Positions 49,701 to 63,767 of a DNA stretch of 64,000 bases are shown here, one piece after another (within the stretch, counting starts at the first letter, position 1; each line of letters begins with the position of its first letter). The DNA is from Oscheius sp. JU75 (Eukaryota > Nematoda > Chromadorea > Rhabditida > Rhabditidae). The stretch is from NCBI GenBank assembly GCA_037178855.1, contig JASJZC010000005.1:3596001-3660000 (forward strand), read 5' to 3'. The notes below the pieces were generated by a model that was given only the letters and a program-made list of their open reading frames with translations, made no database searches and was not told the DNA's origin. A program made the translations under genes and the position numbers.

Positions 49701-52700
49701 TAGCAACTCGACATAGACATCAATTGGAGCTGCTGGCACAGATGTGTCAGGAACAGCAGTACTTGGCCATCAATCCGCCTTCTGACAAAAAACTCATGAA
49801 CATTTCTCAAGAGCTTCCTATCGATCTTGTCCTCAGGTCAGTTACGGTTAGGCAGATTCAATAACATTTGTAGATGTATGTCGGATGTACGTCTCCCGTG
49901 CGATGTCCGTGCCTCTTTCACTCGTCTCATGCTCCATGTTCACGTGGTTCGAGGCAGTCCAGCGAGTGCCATTCGTCACGCCCGTCTCTGGTGGGATATT
50001 CCAGAACACGTCCAACTGTCCACGTAAGCGCCTTCTTATCAATGCAATCAGCCTATTCTTAGCTACAAGACTTGTTCAATCGAGGGATACTCGGATGGGG
50101 AGAGAGTGAAAGTCAGTGAACAGATCACGCAAGTTCTGAAGACGGTGGAGAAGTATCTGGACTCGCTGAGGAACGACAACAAAGGAGGACCAGTTCTTTT
50201 GAAAGACTCGAAGAATGTGAGCAAGAACAAGCTCACAGCTGAGGTTTAAAGTCCATTATTGTGCTCATATTCATTCAGATGGTCATTCTGGCCAAATCTC
50301 TTGCTCAATTCGGCTATTACACCTTCGAGCGGCTTCTTCATCTTTCTCAAACCCTGTTGGCCATAGCCGATGACTGTCCCCAAGATGCACAGACAGCTCG
50401 CACCGTCTCACACGGAATGAACATGATGGCCAGAGTCACAAAGTCGATGATCGGTGGACGACAGCAGAACGAAGTGAAGCCGAGAGTAGTGGAACCCAGT
50501 GATGACGGAGTCATGGCCAAGGAGAGCAAAAATCTTCTCGTTAAGACCAAACTGACCATTGCCGAGATCCTTCAGTTTATTATGGATGTCAGACGAGACT
50601 ACCGCATCACAATGGCTCTTTCCTGGTTCAAAGTCAACTTTCCATGTGATCAAAACGGGTCTATCCCAGTTATTCCAGGTTATTCTTTTGAACTTCCTTT
50701 GAAACCGTAGTTCAGATATAAACAACCAAGTTGCTCATGAGCTCTATGAAGCCATATACAAGTCATCGGGTCATCAGCTACATTTGGACGGGGGGGACGG
50801 TCAACTCTTATTGGCCATTCTACTCCAAATGACCATGTCCGACTACGCGCCCTTGACAAGTATCGCATTGAAGGTCCTATTTAGACACTTTACACAATAT
50901 CAAGAACTTCTGGAGGACTTGAGACAAGTACCTAGACATGTGATGAAACCATCGACTTGATTTCTAGGTTCAACTCTTGGTGTCGAACGAAGATGTAGAG
51001 AACTACCGTCAAGTGGACCGCGATCTGTTCATTCTAAAGAATCTTACCGAAAAATCCGAGTTGTGGGTGCATGGAGATCGTCATCAGTCGCCCTCTCAAG
51101 AGATAAAGGAGATAACCGAAGAAAAGACGTGGGTTTTTATGTCAGTCTTCGACGGACGACCATCTGACACGTGTCCTTTTCAGAACCAAAATGGATCTCG
51201 AACTCCATTCTCTCGTCACAGCCAGAGCATTCGAGTCAGACGATACGGTAAAGGCCATAATGGAAGTCATCGACGAGCACTATCCGAGCATCAAGAAGGA
51301 ATGTCTTCGACTTCTCGAAGAGCTTTTGATCAACGACGACAGGAATGTGGCTGCCTTGGCTCTTCAGGAAGTCGGAGATCGAGCTCCTCTTATCGCCTAT
51401 CCGCTTATTCGTCAGGTACTTTGGGTTTGGAATCAATCAAAGCAAGAGTTTAGATTTTGGTGAGAGTCAAGAAACTCTGTTACAAGGACAAAAAGCCGGA
51501 TACGATGAACCAACAGCTCTTGAGGAACATGCGCGTGTTCGAAGTCGTTCTCGAATTTCTCAGCATTCCCTATGACAAGGTTATTTTGTAAAAGATATGA
51601 TTAACTGGTTATATTTCAGAAAAACGATCAAGAGATGCCCAAGCTGATAACTCTGTCCCACGAATTCCTGAGAAGTTTCTGCAAAGGAAACAAGGAGAAT
51701 CAGAATAGACTCCACAAGTACATATCGTTGGAAAAGGACCCAAAGGAGGGTATGCTTCGAGTGGAAACTGTGAGTACTCTAAACAAACAAAACAAGATTC
51801 GTTGTAGGTGGAAGAAGCAGCCACCCTGGTCTCCATTTTCCGCAACAATCGAGAATTGGCCTCAAATGTCTCGGAAGAGCTGGTAGCCCACATTGTCAGT
51901 CTCATTGAGCATAAAACGAGGAACAGCGTTTTCTTGGAATTGCTCCAATCTCTCGTTTGTGTCTATGACAAGGAAATAGAAAGCAGTCAAGACAAAGTAG
52001 CTAGCGAGGTCAGCCCTAACCGCTTCTCTAACCAACTTTCTACAGATCTGCAGCGCATCGGACGAAGTTCGACAGCTGTTTGTGGATGCAGCCTCCTTCG
52101 AACAACTAGAACAGATGATGGAGAAAGCAACGGCAGAAGTGACCTATCTCGACAGTACTCATCCACTGAAATACCACATTGAGCTGGTCAAGTGAGTGTT
52201 TTTTTGGGGTAGCAGCAATAATGCTCCTAACTTTCAGGTTACTGGCTCTGTGTACCAGAGGAAAGATCGGAACGACTGAACTGAAATGTGCCTCTGAGAT
52301 TCCCATGGATCACATAGTTCGAGTGGTCACCTCGAAGAACTGTCTGGTCGAAGTCAAAGAGGCCTACTTCCAGTTCCTTCTTCATTGTTACATCGACACA
52401 GATGCGGAGATGAAGGATGCCTACAAGCAGGAATACATCGATCAACTTTTGAACAACATGCTCGTAGATGTGAAGAAACTCAAGGCTGAATGTATTCGAC
52501 TCAATCCAAGTCACGAACAGATCACCTACAGGACAGCTCTCGAACAGTTCATATGTTCCACAATAACCGAGACACTGATCAAATTCTTCGAAAGACCCTA
52601 CTCGTCGGCAGCCAAAGTGGACATTGTGGTAAGTTTTGGAAGAAAGCAGAGTACATATGAATACTTTAAGCAACATCAGAAACTGTTCGTTGCTCTTCTC

Positions 52701-55700
52701 CGAGAACTATTGCAGCTGCAGAAGGTGCAGTCGATGACGAGTAAGAACAATTATAGAGTGGGAGAATGTGTAAAACGACTGAGCAAATGGGGTAAGAAAG
52801 AACGCGAATCCTAGAAGAAAAAGAATTTTAGCGGAAGAGCACAATCTGTCTCTGCCAGCAGTGGCCATGAATCCGTTGACGTCCAAACCATCGTCAAAAC
52901 AACGCTGGCAAACAGCTCTGAACGGAGCCAAGTTCATTGGAATGAATCAGGTATCGAATTCTTTGGACATAGAGCATGGTGTGAATACTACCCATTTCAG
53001 CAGAACCGTGCCCGTTCCAACTCTCTAATGCCTCTTACCGGTATGCCTTTTAATCGCACGAGTGAGCATGCCAATGTTGTATCCTGCTATCACGTACGTG
53101 CTCAATTTAGTGCTTCGAGGCGAACCACGTTCAGATGATGATTGGTCAGTTCAAGTTCTTCCTGGGACCACTTAATGCTGCCGAAGGAAGTGTTCTGGTC
53201 GATGTACTACATATGCCTGAACTGCTGTTCCCAATTGGAAGTACTCTTCGCGAACAATGTGCAAAGGGAGGTGTTGTTAGCAAGTGGGTTATAACTTTTT
53301 TTTTATTAGAACAAGACTTGCAGATTGGTTCAACACTGCAAGACTCTCATCCACAACAAACAGGAACACTTGTGCATTCGTGTACTCCAAACTTTGTGCA
53401 AAATGTGCATGTGCAACTCCTCAAAGACGGCATTCGGAGATCAGGTATCCTTTTCTGTTGCTCTGTCTGAAGTCCATTCCAGGATAAAAAGTTCAGAGAG
53501 AGCAGTTTGATTCTGGTTCGTTAAAGGGTTTTAGTTGGCATGAGGGCGTTTAATCAGTGCTTCAAAAGGCTTTTTCTGAACAAACTAATTCGATCGTTTT
53601 CAGGGACAGACTCTTCGAGCGAAACTGCTCGGCCGATACTTCGGAAAACATGGAAATGCTAAACTAGAACGACAGCAGTCCAAGATTGAGAACGCCGTCG
53701 AAAGCATCAATAGTGAGTTTGAAAGAAAAGGTCCCGCTAATTTGAATTAAAGAGACGATTCGAGAACAAGGCGAAGTCAAAGAGCTGGTGGAAAGATCTC
53801 TTTATGACATCCAGTGCACACTGAATACAGCCGGAGCGACTGATTTGGTCATAGACATTGTGATCAGCGAGCCGAGTCGAGAGATCTTCCTGAAGGCAAT
53901 GCAATTGGCCAAAGCGCTTCTTCACGAGGGCAATGGAAAAGTAAGGGATTTTTGATTCAGTTCAAACTATATTGAAAGGTACAAGAAGCATTCTACAAGA
54001 GATTAAAGAAGAAAGACATCCATGAGCCCTTCTTCAAGGCAATCTCCTTGAGAATTCAGACGGCGCAGAACAAATTGAAGAGCGACATGCTGGCTTGCAC
54101 GGACAATAAACCGAGGGGAAGTAAGTGATCGCGTCGTGTTTCTTTTCCTCCATTTCGGGTCATTTGGGCTAAACGAGACTTTCAGTGTCATCTGTAAACG
54201 CCAGTAGAAGATGTAAGTTGTTCAGTCCCTAAACCTCCAGCTAATCCTTTTGTCCCCTATGTTTCCTCTGCAGCAAGTCGAACAACTCCTCGTAACAGCG
54301 TCGTCGTCAATATCTGTTGGTTTCGTGCATGGGGGATGGGTTGCATGAACTTTTTTCGTCTTTTCCCTCTCCTTGTTTCTTCCTCAAACCCACACGTTCT
54401 TGTTTTTTCTTACCAACTCTTTTTCAGCCTCGACGGTCCTCACTCCAAGCACGGCCGAATTGCATGACTCTCCCTTCGCAGCTTCCATCTTCTCTGGTTC
54501 CACAGTTAGACAGCCATCCATTTCCGAGATGTCTCAACATTCTAACGATGCTGCTCACAGTGTTCCCGATCTAGCGCCTTACCAAGACGAAGACAAGTAA
54601 GTTTGGAGTCGAAAACACGCTGAAGATGGTTTCCAGGACATCGGACAGTCTCCCACCCGAAGTGGCCATTATCGAGCCGATCCTGCGGGTTCTGCAGCTG
54701 CTCTGTGAGAACCACAACAGCGTTTTACAGAACTGTGAGTCGTTTTCATACAGCCCTTATCATATTCAGTTTGTCGGAAACAATCGGACAGGGCCAATCA
54801 TAATCTGGTGGCGGAGACTCTCAGTTTCCTGGACACAGTAGGTCTTTTCTTTTGTTCTCTTACCGTAACCCTTGTCAGCTCACCCATCGGAGTGTCCATG
54901 TCGTAAAGGTATTCTCTGTCGCTCTTTTAGAAACTTTTGCACTCGGTTCTCTTCTGCTCGTCACAGTGCTTTTTCAAGTTCATTTTCGAAACGATGATAT
55001 GTCTTTCAGGTTTGTGGTTCAACGAAGGGATCTTTGGGAGTCTTCGGCGAGATCGGCGAGCACAACTTCACTCTGATCACTCAGACACTAGCCACTCTGA
55101 CCGAGTTCTGTCAGGGACCCTGTCACGAAAACCAGAACTCTATGGTCATGCAGGTTTTTAATATATGAAAGTGTAGAACAGATAGAAAATTAAGGAGAAC
55201 GGACTGAACATCATCATTTCACTCGTCCTCAATGACATCAAACCACTAGCTGACGACCACATGGATTTGGCTCTTGAGATCAAGAGTCAAGCCTCGAAAC
55301 TGCTTCTGGCCATCATGGAATCGCGGCACGACAGCGAGAATTCCGAGAGAGTTCTTCAAAATATGCACAACATGGCCGGTGGACCGAAACAGCTCGTTAG
55401 CTTTCTGTATTCAAGTGTACAGGAAGACTTTTAGGTGAAAGCAATCACTCAAGCCTACAGTATGACCAACTCGAAGCAATACGAAATCAGCGTGATGAAG
55501 CGGGATTTGATGCGGGCCAACTCGATTCAGAATGGGGCCAAAAGTCTTGTATCTCCACAGATCAACACTCCTGGAAGTAAGTAACGTGCTTTTTGCTAAT
55601 ACTTTTTTCAGTCTCATTACCCGAAATTTCTGTCGATTCAACTGGAACCAATTCGATACTTCAAGAAGAGCCGAAGTCGAATGAAACTACAGATTCGGGA

Positions 55701-57803
55701 GACTTCTCCGAGATGGTCGATCCACGAGAAGTATGCTCTTTTGAATCTTAAAAAAAAAGCTTTTTAGGTCGGTCACAACATCTACATTCTGGCTTATCAG
55801 CTGGCTAGGCACAACGAAGATCTGGCGAGAATTCTCGACCCTGAAGACGTCAAGAACGACCATCGGACGAGAGTCGCCTTGAACTATTATCATGAACACA
55901 CTGCTCAAATTGAGGTCAAATAGCTTTTAAATTTTCTGACGACAAGATTCAGATTGTGAGAAATGATCGTACTCTGGAGAGAGTTGTCTTCCCTATAAAT
56001 GACGTCTGCTCGTATCTGACGAAAGAAACGCAGCACCAGGTGTACACCAACACCGAAAGAGACAATCAGGGCTCGAAAGTCACCGAATTCTTCGACAAAT
56101 GGGAGTTCCTTTACGAGGAGATGAAATGGCAAAGGAAGCTCCAGGATCGATTCTATCTCTCTGCCATCACTCGTCGTCTTCGTCTCTGGACCAAACTATC
56201 TTTCATCTATGCTGGTCTCATCAACTTTTTCATCGCCTGCCACTATCCCTTCGAAAGTCGTACGTTTATACAAATTTCTAGACATGTCCTTCAGAATTCT
56301 CGCTGATCGACTCCTCCAATCCTATACTCTATGTCCTTCTTCTAGCTTCTCTCATCTTCATCTATTCGCAATGGGATGACCAGTAGGTTCTCCGTTTTTG
56401 CCGTACTTCTTTTCAGATCAACTTTGGCAAAAACTTCGGGTGCAATAACGGCAATCGGCTGTTTCCTACTAGCCTTTTCGCTGGCTGCAACTGCTTGGCT
56501 TGGGATACAGCCGGCCTTATACCTTCTGGGATCGGCACAATTGATCAACAAACTAATACATGTGATAGCCTATGTCAGTAACAAAGGACTAGAAGATAAG
56601 TCTTGGATGGAACGATTCACCGACTGGGAAATGTATTATCATCTCGTCTATCTTTTCTTCTGCGTCACGGGTCTCTTCTACAACAATCTGCTTTATTCTG
56701 TTCTTGTAAGTTTGATCAGGTTGTCCAGTTCTTCAATCTATTTTCAGTTGTTCGACATTGTCGTCTCAGAAGACACCTTGCGGAATGTGATCAGTTCAGT
56801 GACCAGGAATTGGCAGTCTATCATCTTGACCGGAATGCTGGCTTTGATACTTGTTTATATGTACGCGATTGTCGGATACATCTTCTTCCAGAAAGGTAGT
56901 CCTCGAGACTTGGACAAATCAGGTCTGTTCAGATTTTGCTTTGGAACTGGATCAGTCGGATTCGGAGCAAGGAGTGACTCTTGCTATCTCTCCAACAGAC
57001 GAGGGAACCTGTACCGACGATGGAACAGATTGTGCTGTTGGTGGAGGGGAAGAAGACGAGAAGACTCAGATGTGTAACACACTCCGAATGTGTATAATCA
57101 CTACCCTCAATTGGGGATTAAGGAACGGAGGAGGAATTGGTGATGTGCTCAAGAGTGTTCGCCCCGAAGACAATACCTTCTTCTATCGAATCTTCTACGA
57201 TCTCTCCTTTTTCATCATCCTCATTGTCATCGTTCTCAACCTCATTTTCGGAGTCATCATCGATACTTTCGGAGATCTGAGGACCGAGAAGAACGACAAG
57301 GAAGACATTCTTAACAACACTTGTTTTATATGTGGACTGGAGAGGGGAAAGTATGATTACATCATGACATTTTACACAAAAAAACAACTTTCAGATTCGA
57401 CAACCGAACTGTCACTTTCGCGGTTCATCAGGTATCAATTTGAGTAGAAGAAACAAATGAAGTTCTTCCAGGAAAAGGAACACAATCTCTGGCATTATCT
57501 CTTCTTCATCGTCTGGCTCCAGATCAAAGACGAGACCGAGTTCACAGGCCCGGAGAGTTACGTGGCGGCATGCATAAAGGTCTTAAAAGTCTGACAGTAA
57601 ACGAAAAACGGTGACTTCAGGAACGAAATCTGAATTGGTTCCCCCGAATGCAGGCCATTTCACTTCACGACGCCGATGGAGAACTGGAACAGCCGGAAAT
57701 GGCTGCTGTCAAGGTGCAGCTGGCTCAGATGACCTCACAGTTTAGAGAAGTCTGCTCTCAATTTGAAGAATTACGGGCGATGCTGGAGAATCGAACAAAT
57801 TGA
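46775..57803 (+). CDS. itr-1/ITPR-like: Inositol 1,4,5-trisphosphate receptor
   Basis: ER calcium-release channel opened by IP3; the largest gene here, about 2,700 residues in dozens of exons. The N-terminus reads [20 protein letters not shown] and GLVDDRC, then two MIR/beta-trefoil blocks, with [12 protein letters not shown] and the IP3-binding core. The family landmarks [51 protein letters not shown] and VVFSKP-like segments follow in order. The C-terminal channel has six membrane segments, the selectivity filter GGGIGD in [14 protein letters not shown], and the pore helix [18 protein letters not shown]. The linker after it contains [13 protein letters not shown] and ends [16 protein letters not shown], a coiled-coil tail. 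Ryanodine receptors are excluded by length and by the IP3-binding region. Introns are mostly about 40 nt; a few, such as around 54280-54430, are longer. Confidence 0.96.
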
Positions 57804-58186
57804 AACGGCTATAATTCCTAGGGTACTGAAGAGCTTTGAAACTTCTATTTGTTGTATTTATTTTGTTGCTCATAAAATGTTATTACCGTATGTCAGAAAC
57901 ACTAGTTAATCTCCCAATTTATGGAATTTAAAGCAAATTCACAAGTTCAGCGAGATGAACATCAGAAAAGTAAACAGAAGAACAAAGGGGTTGGGTTGGG
58001 ATTACAGGTTATTAGAAAAGTATAACTTTTAGGATGGAACATGCGCAAGGCAATCACAGCAGTGGTTGGATTAGTGAATGAGGTTATTCACACCGCCGTG
58101 CACAAACAGAAGTCACTCGATGAAAAACTCACAGAGAGTGACAGATTAAAATAAAAAGTTGGGACGGTTACAAGCACAGAACAGGT
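57804..58186. other. Convergent 3' region
   Basis: 383 bp between the facing stop codons of the IP3 receptor and the PUF gene. No coding signal; AT-rich with ATAAAAT-like runs that could serve as poly(A) signals. Confidence 0.5.
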
Positions 58187-60165
58187 TACATGTATTTGTG
58201 GGGAACTGCAGGAACTTGGAAGCCATGGGTGGCAGAGAGAGTAGCAGCCAGATTGGGAAGAGAATCCAGAGGAGACCTGGGAAGACAAGGGCAGTCTGCC
58301 ATCATATCAAGGATCTTCTTGCCCGAAGAGTATCTAGAGAACCAGTTTGGTGGTAACAATAGAGCACTAACTTGCTAAGCTTAGCCTCGTTCGTCTGAAT
58401 ACGGTCCTTGAGACGCTGCAGCCATTCGAGACGGTTGTCCATATCACGCAGTTTAATACCAGAAATGCGAGCTCGAGCGGCTTCAATGCAGGTGCTAAGC
58501 ATTCTCTGCACAACGTAGTTGCCGTATTGGTGGAAGATCATTATATCCAGAGCATCTTTTCGCGTTTCCGGATGAGGAACATAGCCTTCGAAGATTTCAT
58601 CCATCATCTCTTTCAAGAGGTGATCAGGAGCAAACTCCAGGGCCTTCTCGACGACATGCGAGGCGTACTTCTCTTGTGCCATCGAAAGAATGTTTCTTCT
58701 AAACAAGCTATAAAAAGAGAAGATACAACTTACAGAATACACTCCTCTATTATCTTGTCGCGATAGTTGTAAAGAGCTCCAGCAGTGATGATATGTTGAA
58801 TGACATAGTTGGCGAATTCATTAGCAGCAAGTCGGTCGCAGTGCTCCGTGATATGGATCATTATTCCTTTCAGAAGTTTTTCGGCTAGAGCAGACTTCTA
58901 AAACAAGGTACAGTATATGGACAGACATGGTCATACTCTCTGATTGGAAAGCATCTCAACGGCGAGCTGGACAACTCTGCAACCGTACTTGTTTTCAGCA
59001 ACAGCGAACAAATAATCTTTCTTGGCGATCAATGCTTCAACAAGGAAGGACCAGTTAGCAAGAGGGAAGCTGTGCATGATCTAAAGACTTTGTTTGTAGA
59101 AAGAAATTCGAATACCTTCTGGATAACGTGATTGGCATTCTGATCGACAGAGAGACGAACAATATCAGCAGTGTGCAATTCGACTAGGAGAACGCCTTTG
59201 AGGTCAAGAGGCAGTTGCTGAACAAAGTCTGTCGAGTATCGTTGTGGTCACATTACCTCAATAGCTTTCTGAACGACGCGGCAGGAATAGCGGTTGAGGC
59301 AGAGAGCATTCATCTTGTTGAGGAGTCGAGTGCTGATCCAGCGCTGTTCGCTGATGTTGGCAGTTTCGATCAGGCGCTGAACAAAGAAGTTGCCGAACAC
59401 GTCGGAGCAGAGAGCTTCAAATACGTCTTCGTTCTCAAGAACTTGTTTGCAAAGCAAGATACGCTCTTCCGATCCTTCAGAGGGGAAATGCTGCTGCAAG
59501 AACCTAAAATTAATATTTTACTGCAAAACAATGTATAAAACGAACTGGCATCCAAGCTTATCACGGGCGAACATTTTCAGCTGGTTGTACTGAAGAACTT
59601 CTGCCAGCGTAAGCTTAACTTGTCCGGCGTTATCAAGTGTCCAGACGGGAAGAGTTGTACGAGCTTGAAGACGCTGCGCGGTACCCTCACTGCGTCCACC
59701 AGAAGAGATGTCAGTGCTGTCATCCTGCACCATGCGAGCAATTCCCGAAGCAATAAGATTAGAGTTATCCTGCAAGGCTGTTCTCATGAATGAATAGCCC
59801 TGGAACGTACAGCAAAGTCTGAATAAGTTCGAGAACGCGAGTCCGTTGAAGCGTCGAGAGTCAGCTGCGCAGGAGAACGAATCGGTGAGCCATAGTTGAT
59901 GGGATTGCGCGGCCAATCAAGAGACTCATCTAAATAAGTAAAGAATGTAAGGACGAGAAAAAAGAATACCAGAACTGCTATAGACTCCCTTTTGAGAGGT
60001 ACGAGTGGTAACGGCGTCGCCTTTCAGCTGAGCGGATATGTTCATAGGACTGATGTAACTCAGGCGGCCAGCAGGAGCTCCCCAACGGTTTGGTGGCGAA
60101 GCGTAGTCGTATTGACGACGAGAAAGAGGATGGTTCACCAGCATAGGCGAATTGAACGCAGACAT
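58187..60165 (-). CDS. Pumilio/PUF RNA-binding protein
   Basis: Translational repressor that binds specific 3' UTR sequences through eight PUF helical repeats. Exons give an N-terminal region starting MSAFNSPMLVNHPLSRRQYD, then the repeats: KMFARDKLGCQFLQQHF, LCSDVFGNFFVQRLIE, LCLNRYSCRVVQKAIE, LSVDQNANHVIQKI, AVAENKYGCRVVQLAVE, LAANEFANYVIQHII, SMAQEKYASHVVEKALE and MIFHQYGNYVVQRML. Each repeat shows the base-contacting residue pattern expected of the fold. The C-terminus ends HGFQVPAVPHKYM. About 560 residues. The single conserved domain does not distinguish the Pumilio subgroup from the nematode FBF/PUF-8 subgroups. Introns are 35-55 nt. Confidence 0.93.
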
Positions 60166-60716
60166 GTTCGGTGATTATTATCCGTTGATACCGTCTGGAA
60201 ATTCATAATAGGCAGATGCATCAAGCGAAATGTTAGAGATGTGCAGGCATCTACGTAAGAGTTCCTATTCGATGGCTCCGTCCTCGAAAAGAGCCAAATA
60301 TTACGGGATGTTCAAACTGTTCGAAATGATAAAGAAACGTAGCAGAATTGTGAAGAATTTTGGGAAAAGAGAACTTCTGAAAACCATTGCGTATCAATTG
60401 TGGGCCGGCGCACCAACCATTGATACTGTAATTCAGGCGCAATTTACAAAAAGCATTTATTTTCTTGGAAATTCCATGTCAAAAGTTTTCCTTGCTTGAC
60501 CAACACAAAAATTATGCATAACTCTTCACTTCTCTTCCTGTTCGCCGAGTTCAACATCAGTTCTACCTATTTTCACCGTGCAATAACCGACATTACGTCC
60601 CATTCACCCTGTACTATCCTTCATTTCAAACCCTCCAGTCCCTCCCAAATGTTACCCGGTCCTCGTTTTCCGGTAACCTTTAAATAGTCCGAACGTATAT
60701 CTATTATCAATCTACC
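60166..60716. promoter_or_regulatory. Divergent promoter region, PUF / TTR-like
   Basis: 551 bp between two divergent genes. A TATA-like ATATCTATTAT lies about 20 bp before the TTR-like ATG. A plus-strand open frame (60230-60499) looks like chance. Confidence 0.4.
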
Positions 60717-61254
60717 ATGCTCCGCTGTCTTCCACTTCTCTGTCTTGTTGGATTAGTCTTCTCCTACGAGAAGACTTACACAATAAAGGGTTTGTCACGA
60801 AGAGGTGCTCCAACAATTGAATATTTCAGGAACTGCTACCTGTTTCGGGGAGCCTGTAATCAATGCTGTCGTCGACTTGAAGTATTTTGATCTGGGTGAG
60901 TTGCGACGAACTACCGTAACCCGTTGGTTAAGTACACAAGGGAGAGGTTCTGGCTTCGGTCAACACGGACAATTCCGGTAGTTTCACGCTGACAGCCACG
61001 GGAGATACTCAGGATTTCTCGAGTAATGACTTCAAGGTTTACATAGAAATCAGCAGGTCTTTTAACTTTTGTTAAACAATAAAATGAAATTTAGCAATTG
61101 TGACAAGGAAAAGCGCGAAGGCTGTGAAGTTCTGACTGCAGTAAACATCCCGACATCGAAGGAAGGACAGACGTATGAAGTGAAGAGCCTTAAGTTAGAC
61201 AAGAGATCATGTGTATTAAATACATGTGATGCCGAAGAGAGCGATGGCTACTGA
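60717..61254 (+). CDS. Transthyretin-like (TTR) secreted protein
   Basis: Small secreted protein of the nematode-specific transthyretin-like family, found in body-wall and body-cavity secretions; its role varies and is often unknown. Four exons encode about 140 residues. A signal peptide (MLRCLPLLCLVGLVFSYEKT) leads into the domain: GTATCFGEPVINAVVDLK, then VNTDNSGSFTLTATGDTQDF, and cysteines C in SNCDKEKREGC, CVLNTC, which match the conserved disulfides. The family length and layout are normal. An AATAAA at 61260 follows 5 bp after the stop codon. The presence of this gene is the strongest single pointer to a nematode. Confidence 0.93.
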
Positions 61255-61573
61255 GAGACAATAAAAGTTTAATTGGTACAAGGAGCTGCCGTTGTGAGTC
61301 ATCAAATGCAGTCGAAACGGCGCCGAGCACATAAAAAAAGAACGTAAATCGGAGTCTGCTGCTCCCCCTCCCTCCTCCTTTTCGTTCTTCTTGTCGACAG
61401 CCGCCGTCACCTTGGTTTGGGAGGAGACGCGAGGCGCAATAAATGTAAATGTGTCCGGCTCCCATTCATGTTCGCCCTCAAAACGATCGATCCTAGCCAC
61501 TGTCTTTCCTCTTCTCGATCAATAGTTTCCTCTCCTTTTCCTCATGACAAAGAACAGATGTTTTTAATTCAGA

Positions 61574-63162
61574 ATGCAATGGCTTTCCATCTACTGGGTC
61601 TTTTTCTTGCCCGCGGTTCATACTGCCGATAGCCCACAGATTCCATATAATTGGTTGTATGTTTCTCCTCTCATTTCTATCTGTGCTATCTCTTCAGATC
61701 TCTTGCCACGCTCAGTACTTCTGATTACATAGCTCGTCCAGTCTCTCCCAACAGAGCTCATTATGAGGCTCTCTGTGGTCGACTGGTCGGTCTCAATCCC
61801 GTTCAAAAAAGTCTATGTGTCAATGTGAGTTGATCACTGATAACGAAACAAGAAAATTACATTTTTCAGCATCCATTCAGCATGTCCTTTGTAGCAAGAG
61901 GAGTACGGGAAGCGCTATACGAGTGTCAGCAGGCATTCAAATTCGAAAGGTTCCCTATTGTTACCTCTTCATATAACGTCATCTTCTAGATGGAACTGCT
62001 CTAACCAACACGATATTATTCAGACACCATATGGCCCGTTCCAAGACATCCTGGGAAGTACCATGCGATCTGGTCAGTATAATTCCAGACGTTGATATTT
62101 GTTTAGCCACAAAGGAGACGGCCTTTTTGACATCTATTGCCTCTGCCAGCATAGTTCATGCCATTACCAAGGGGTGCAACACTGGCAATCTGACAGAATG
62201 CGGCTGTGACAGTAAACCGGCGATGCAAAGATATGTCGATGCGGTATATTGTGAATTTGTCTCCAGTTTCAACTTTTTTTTTTAGGATGGGTCTACTCCT
62301 GGACTTCGAAACGACCAATTCTCCTGGGGAGGCTGCTCTGACAACGTTCCGTATGGAGTCAAATTCGCTAAAAAGTTGGGGTTTTCTCACTAGAAAAACA
62401 AAGAACTATTAGGTTTTTGGATGAATGGGAGAAGCAACAGTTTGACTCGGACAGAAACGTAAGCCATCTGGTCCAAATCCATAATAATTTCGTCGGTCGA
62501 GAGGTATGATCTTCTCCTTATGTACTAACCCAGTTGTACAGGCGATAGCACAGCATATTCGGAAACAATGTCGCTGTCACGGAGTGAGCGGTTCTTGTGA
62601 ATTCAAAACCTGCTGGCTCCAAATGCCAAAGTTCTCGGAAGTCTCTGAGATGTTGAAGAAGAGATACGATCATTTCGCTGTTCAGGTAGATATTTCCCAC
62701 CAAAATCGATATGTTGTTCAGGTGGCTAAAAGAGCCAAGAAGAGACTGAGAAGAAAAGAAAGGAGCGAGCGACAGATTCCTCTCCGAGGCAACGAGATGG
62801 CTTTCGTTCAGAGATCTCCGAGTTACTGTGAGGCCAATCCTCTTCTTGGTTCGTAAAAAGAACACTACTGATATGAAAGCCATTTAGGTATTTTGGGAAC
62901 GGTAGGACGGGAGTGCAAGCAACAAACGTATAATACGGAAAACTGTGATTTATTATGCTGTGGTAGAGGTTACAATAGTCGAATGGAACGTCGAAAAACT
63001 CAATGTCACTGCAAATTCGTAAACATACAAGCTTGCCATTGGATATAAGATCGTTTTAGGTCTGGTGTTGCAAGGTTCAATGCAAAGAGTGCTTAATGTC
63101 CGAGTCTGGTAAGTCTTCCGAATAGTCTCATCCAACAATGTTCAGTTTACACCTGCAAATGA
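61574..63162 (+). CDS. Wnt ligand
   Basis: Secreted lipidated signalling protein. The spliced product is about 375 residues over about ten exons. A signal peptide (MQWLSIYWVFFLPAVHT) is followed by LCGRLVGLNPVQKSLCVN, ARGVREALYECQQAF, RWNCS, FLTSIASASIVHAITKGC, and the hallmark CHGVSGSCEFKTCW, whose serine is the palmitoleoylation site. The C-terminal cysteine-rich lobe has GRECKQQTYNTENCDLLCCG, CHCKFVWCCKVQCKEC and ends SVYTCK. NLT and NVS glycosylation sequons are present. All 22-24 expected cysteines appear in family spacing, though I did not count them exactly. I cannot assign the Wnt subgroup with confidence. The ATG follows an acceptor-like TTCAG, and the TTR-like stop is 320 bp upstream on the same strand. 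Confidence 0.94.
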
Positions 63163-63767
63163 GGAAGACATCTTCAAATTACTCTCCGCTGATCTCTTCC
63201 CCCAGACGTAGCTTTGTTATCGATAAGTCACTGGTAGCACCTCCAAGTTCCAATGATTTCCTCAAACGACTTTTATATTAAACTGTTATTTTTACTAGAG
63301 AATGATGTTACAATGTATGTTTCCATAGCCTGTTCAAAAAGCGTGAGTTCAAAAAGTGCTCTCATTCGCGATTTTCAGCTGAAGAATTCAATTGTTTTCA
63401 TTGATTTTCGTATTTTTTTTAAATGTTTATTTCGCCCATATCTAGTTGGATAGGCTTTTGGTGTTACTTTTACAGAGAAAAGCTCGAAAAAAAAGTCAAT
63501 CTTGTAGGCGTGAATAATGGCATTTGACGAAATTCAATAGGATTCTCGCATTCGCTTGGGTTCCGCAAGGAAGCCCTTTATATATATCCTATATGTTTTT
63601 TCTTTGTCGTTCGCCTCTCGCGAATTTTTTTTTCCACAACAGGTTGCCTCTCGGCAAGCTTTTTTGCACCTACTGCTCTGCCGAAAAGTGCCACGCAAAA
63701 CATTTTCAGTACGACGCCTTTTCATTTTGTCTTGCGTTCCTTTTATCGTTCCTATTTTCTTTTCAGA
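63163..63767. other. Intergenic, after Wnt
   Basis: 605 bp, AT-rich, with no coding support. It ends in an acceptor-like TTTTCAG immediately before the next ATG. Confidence 0.5.
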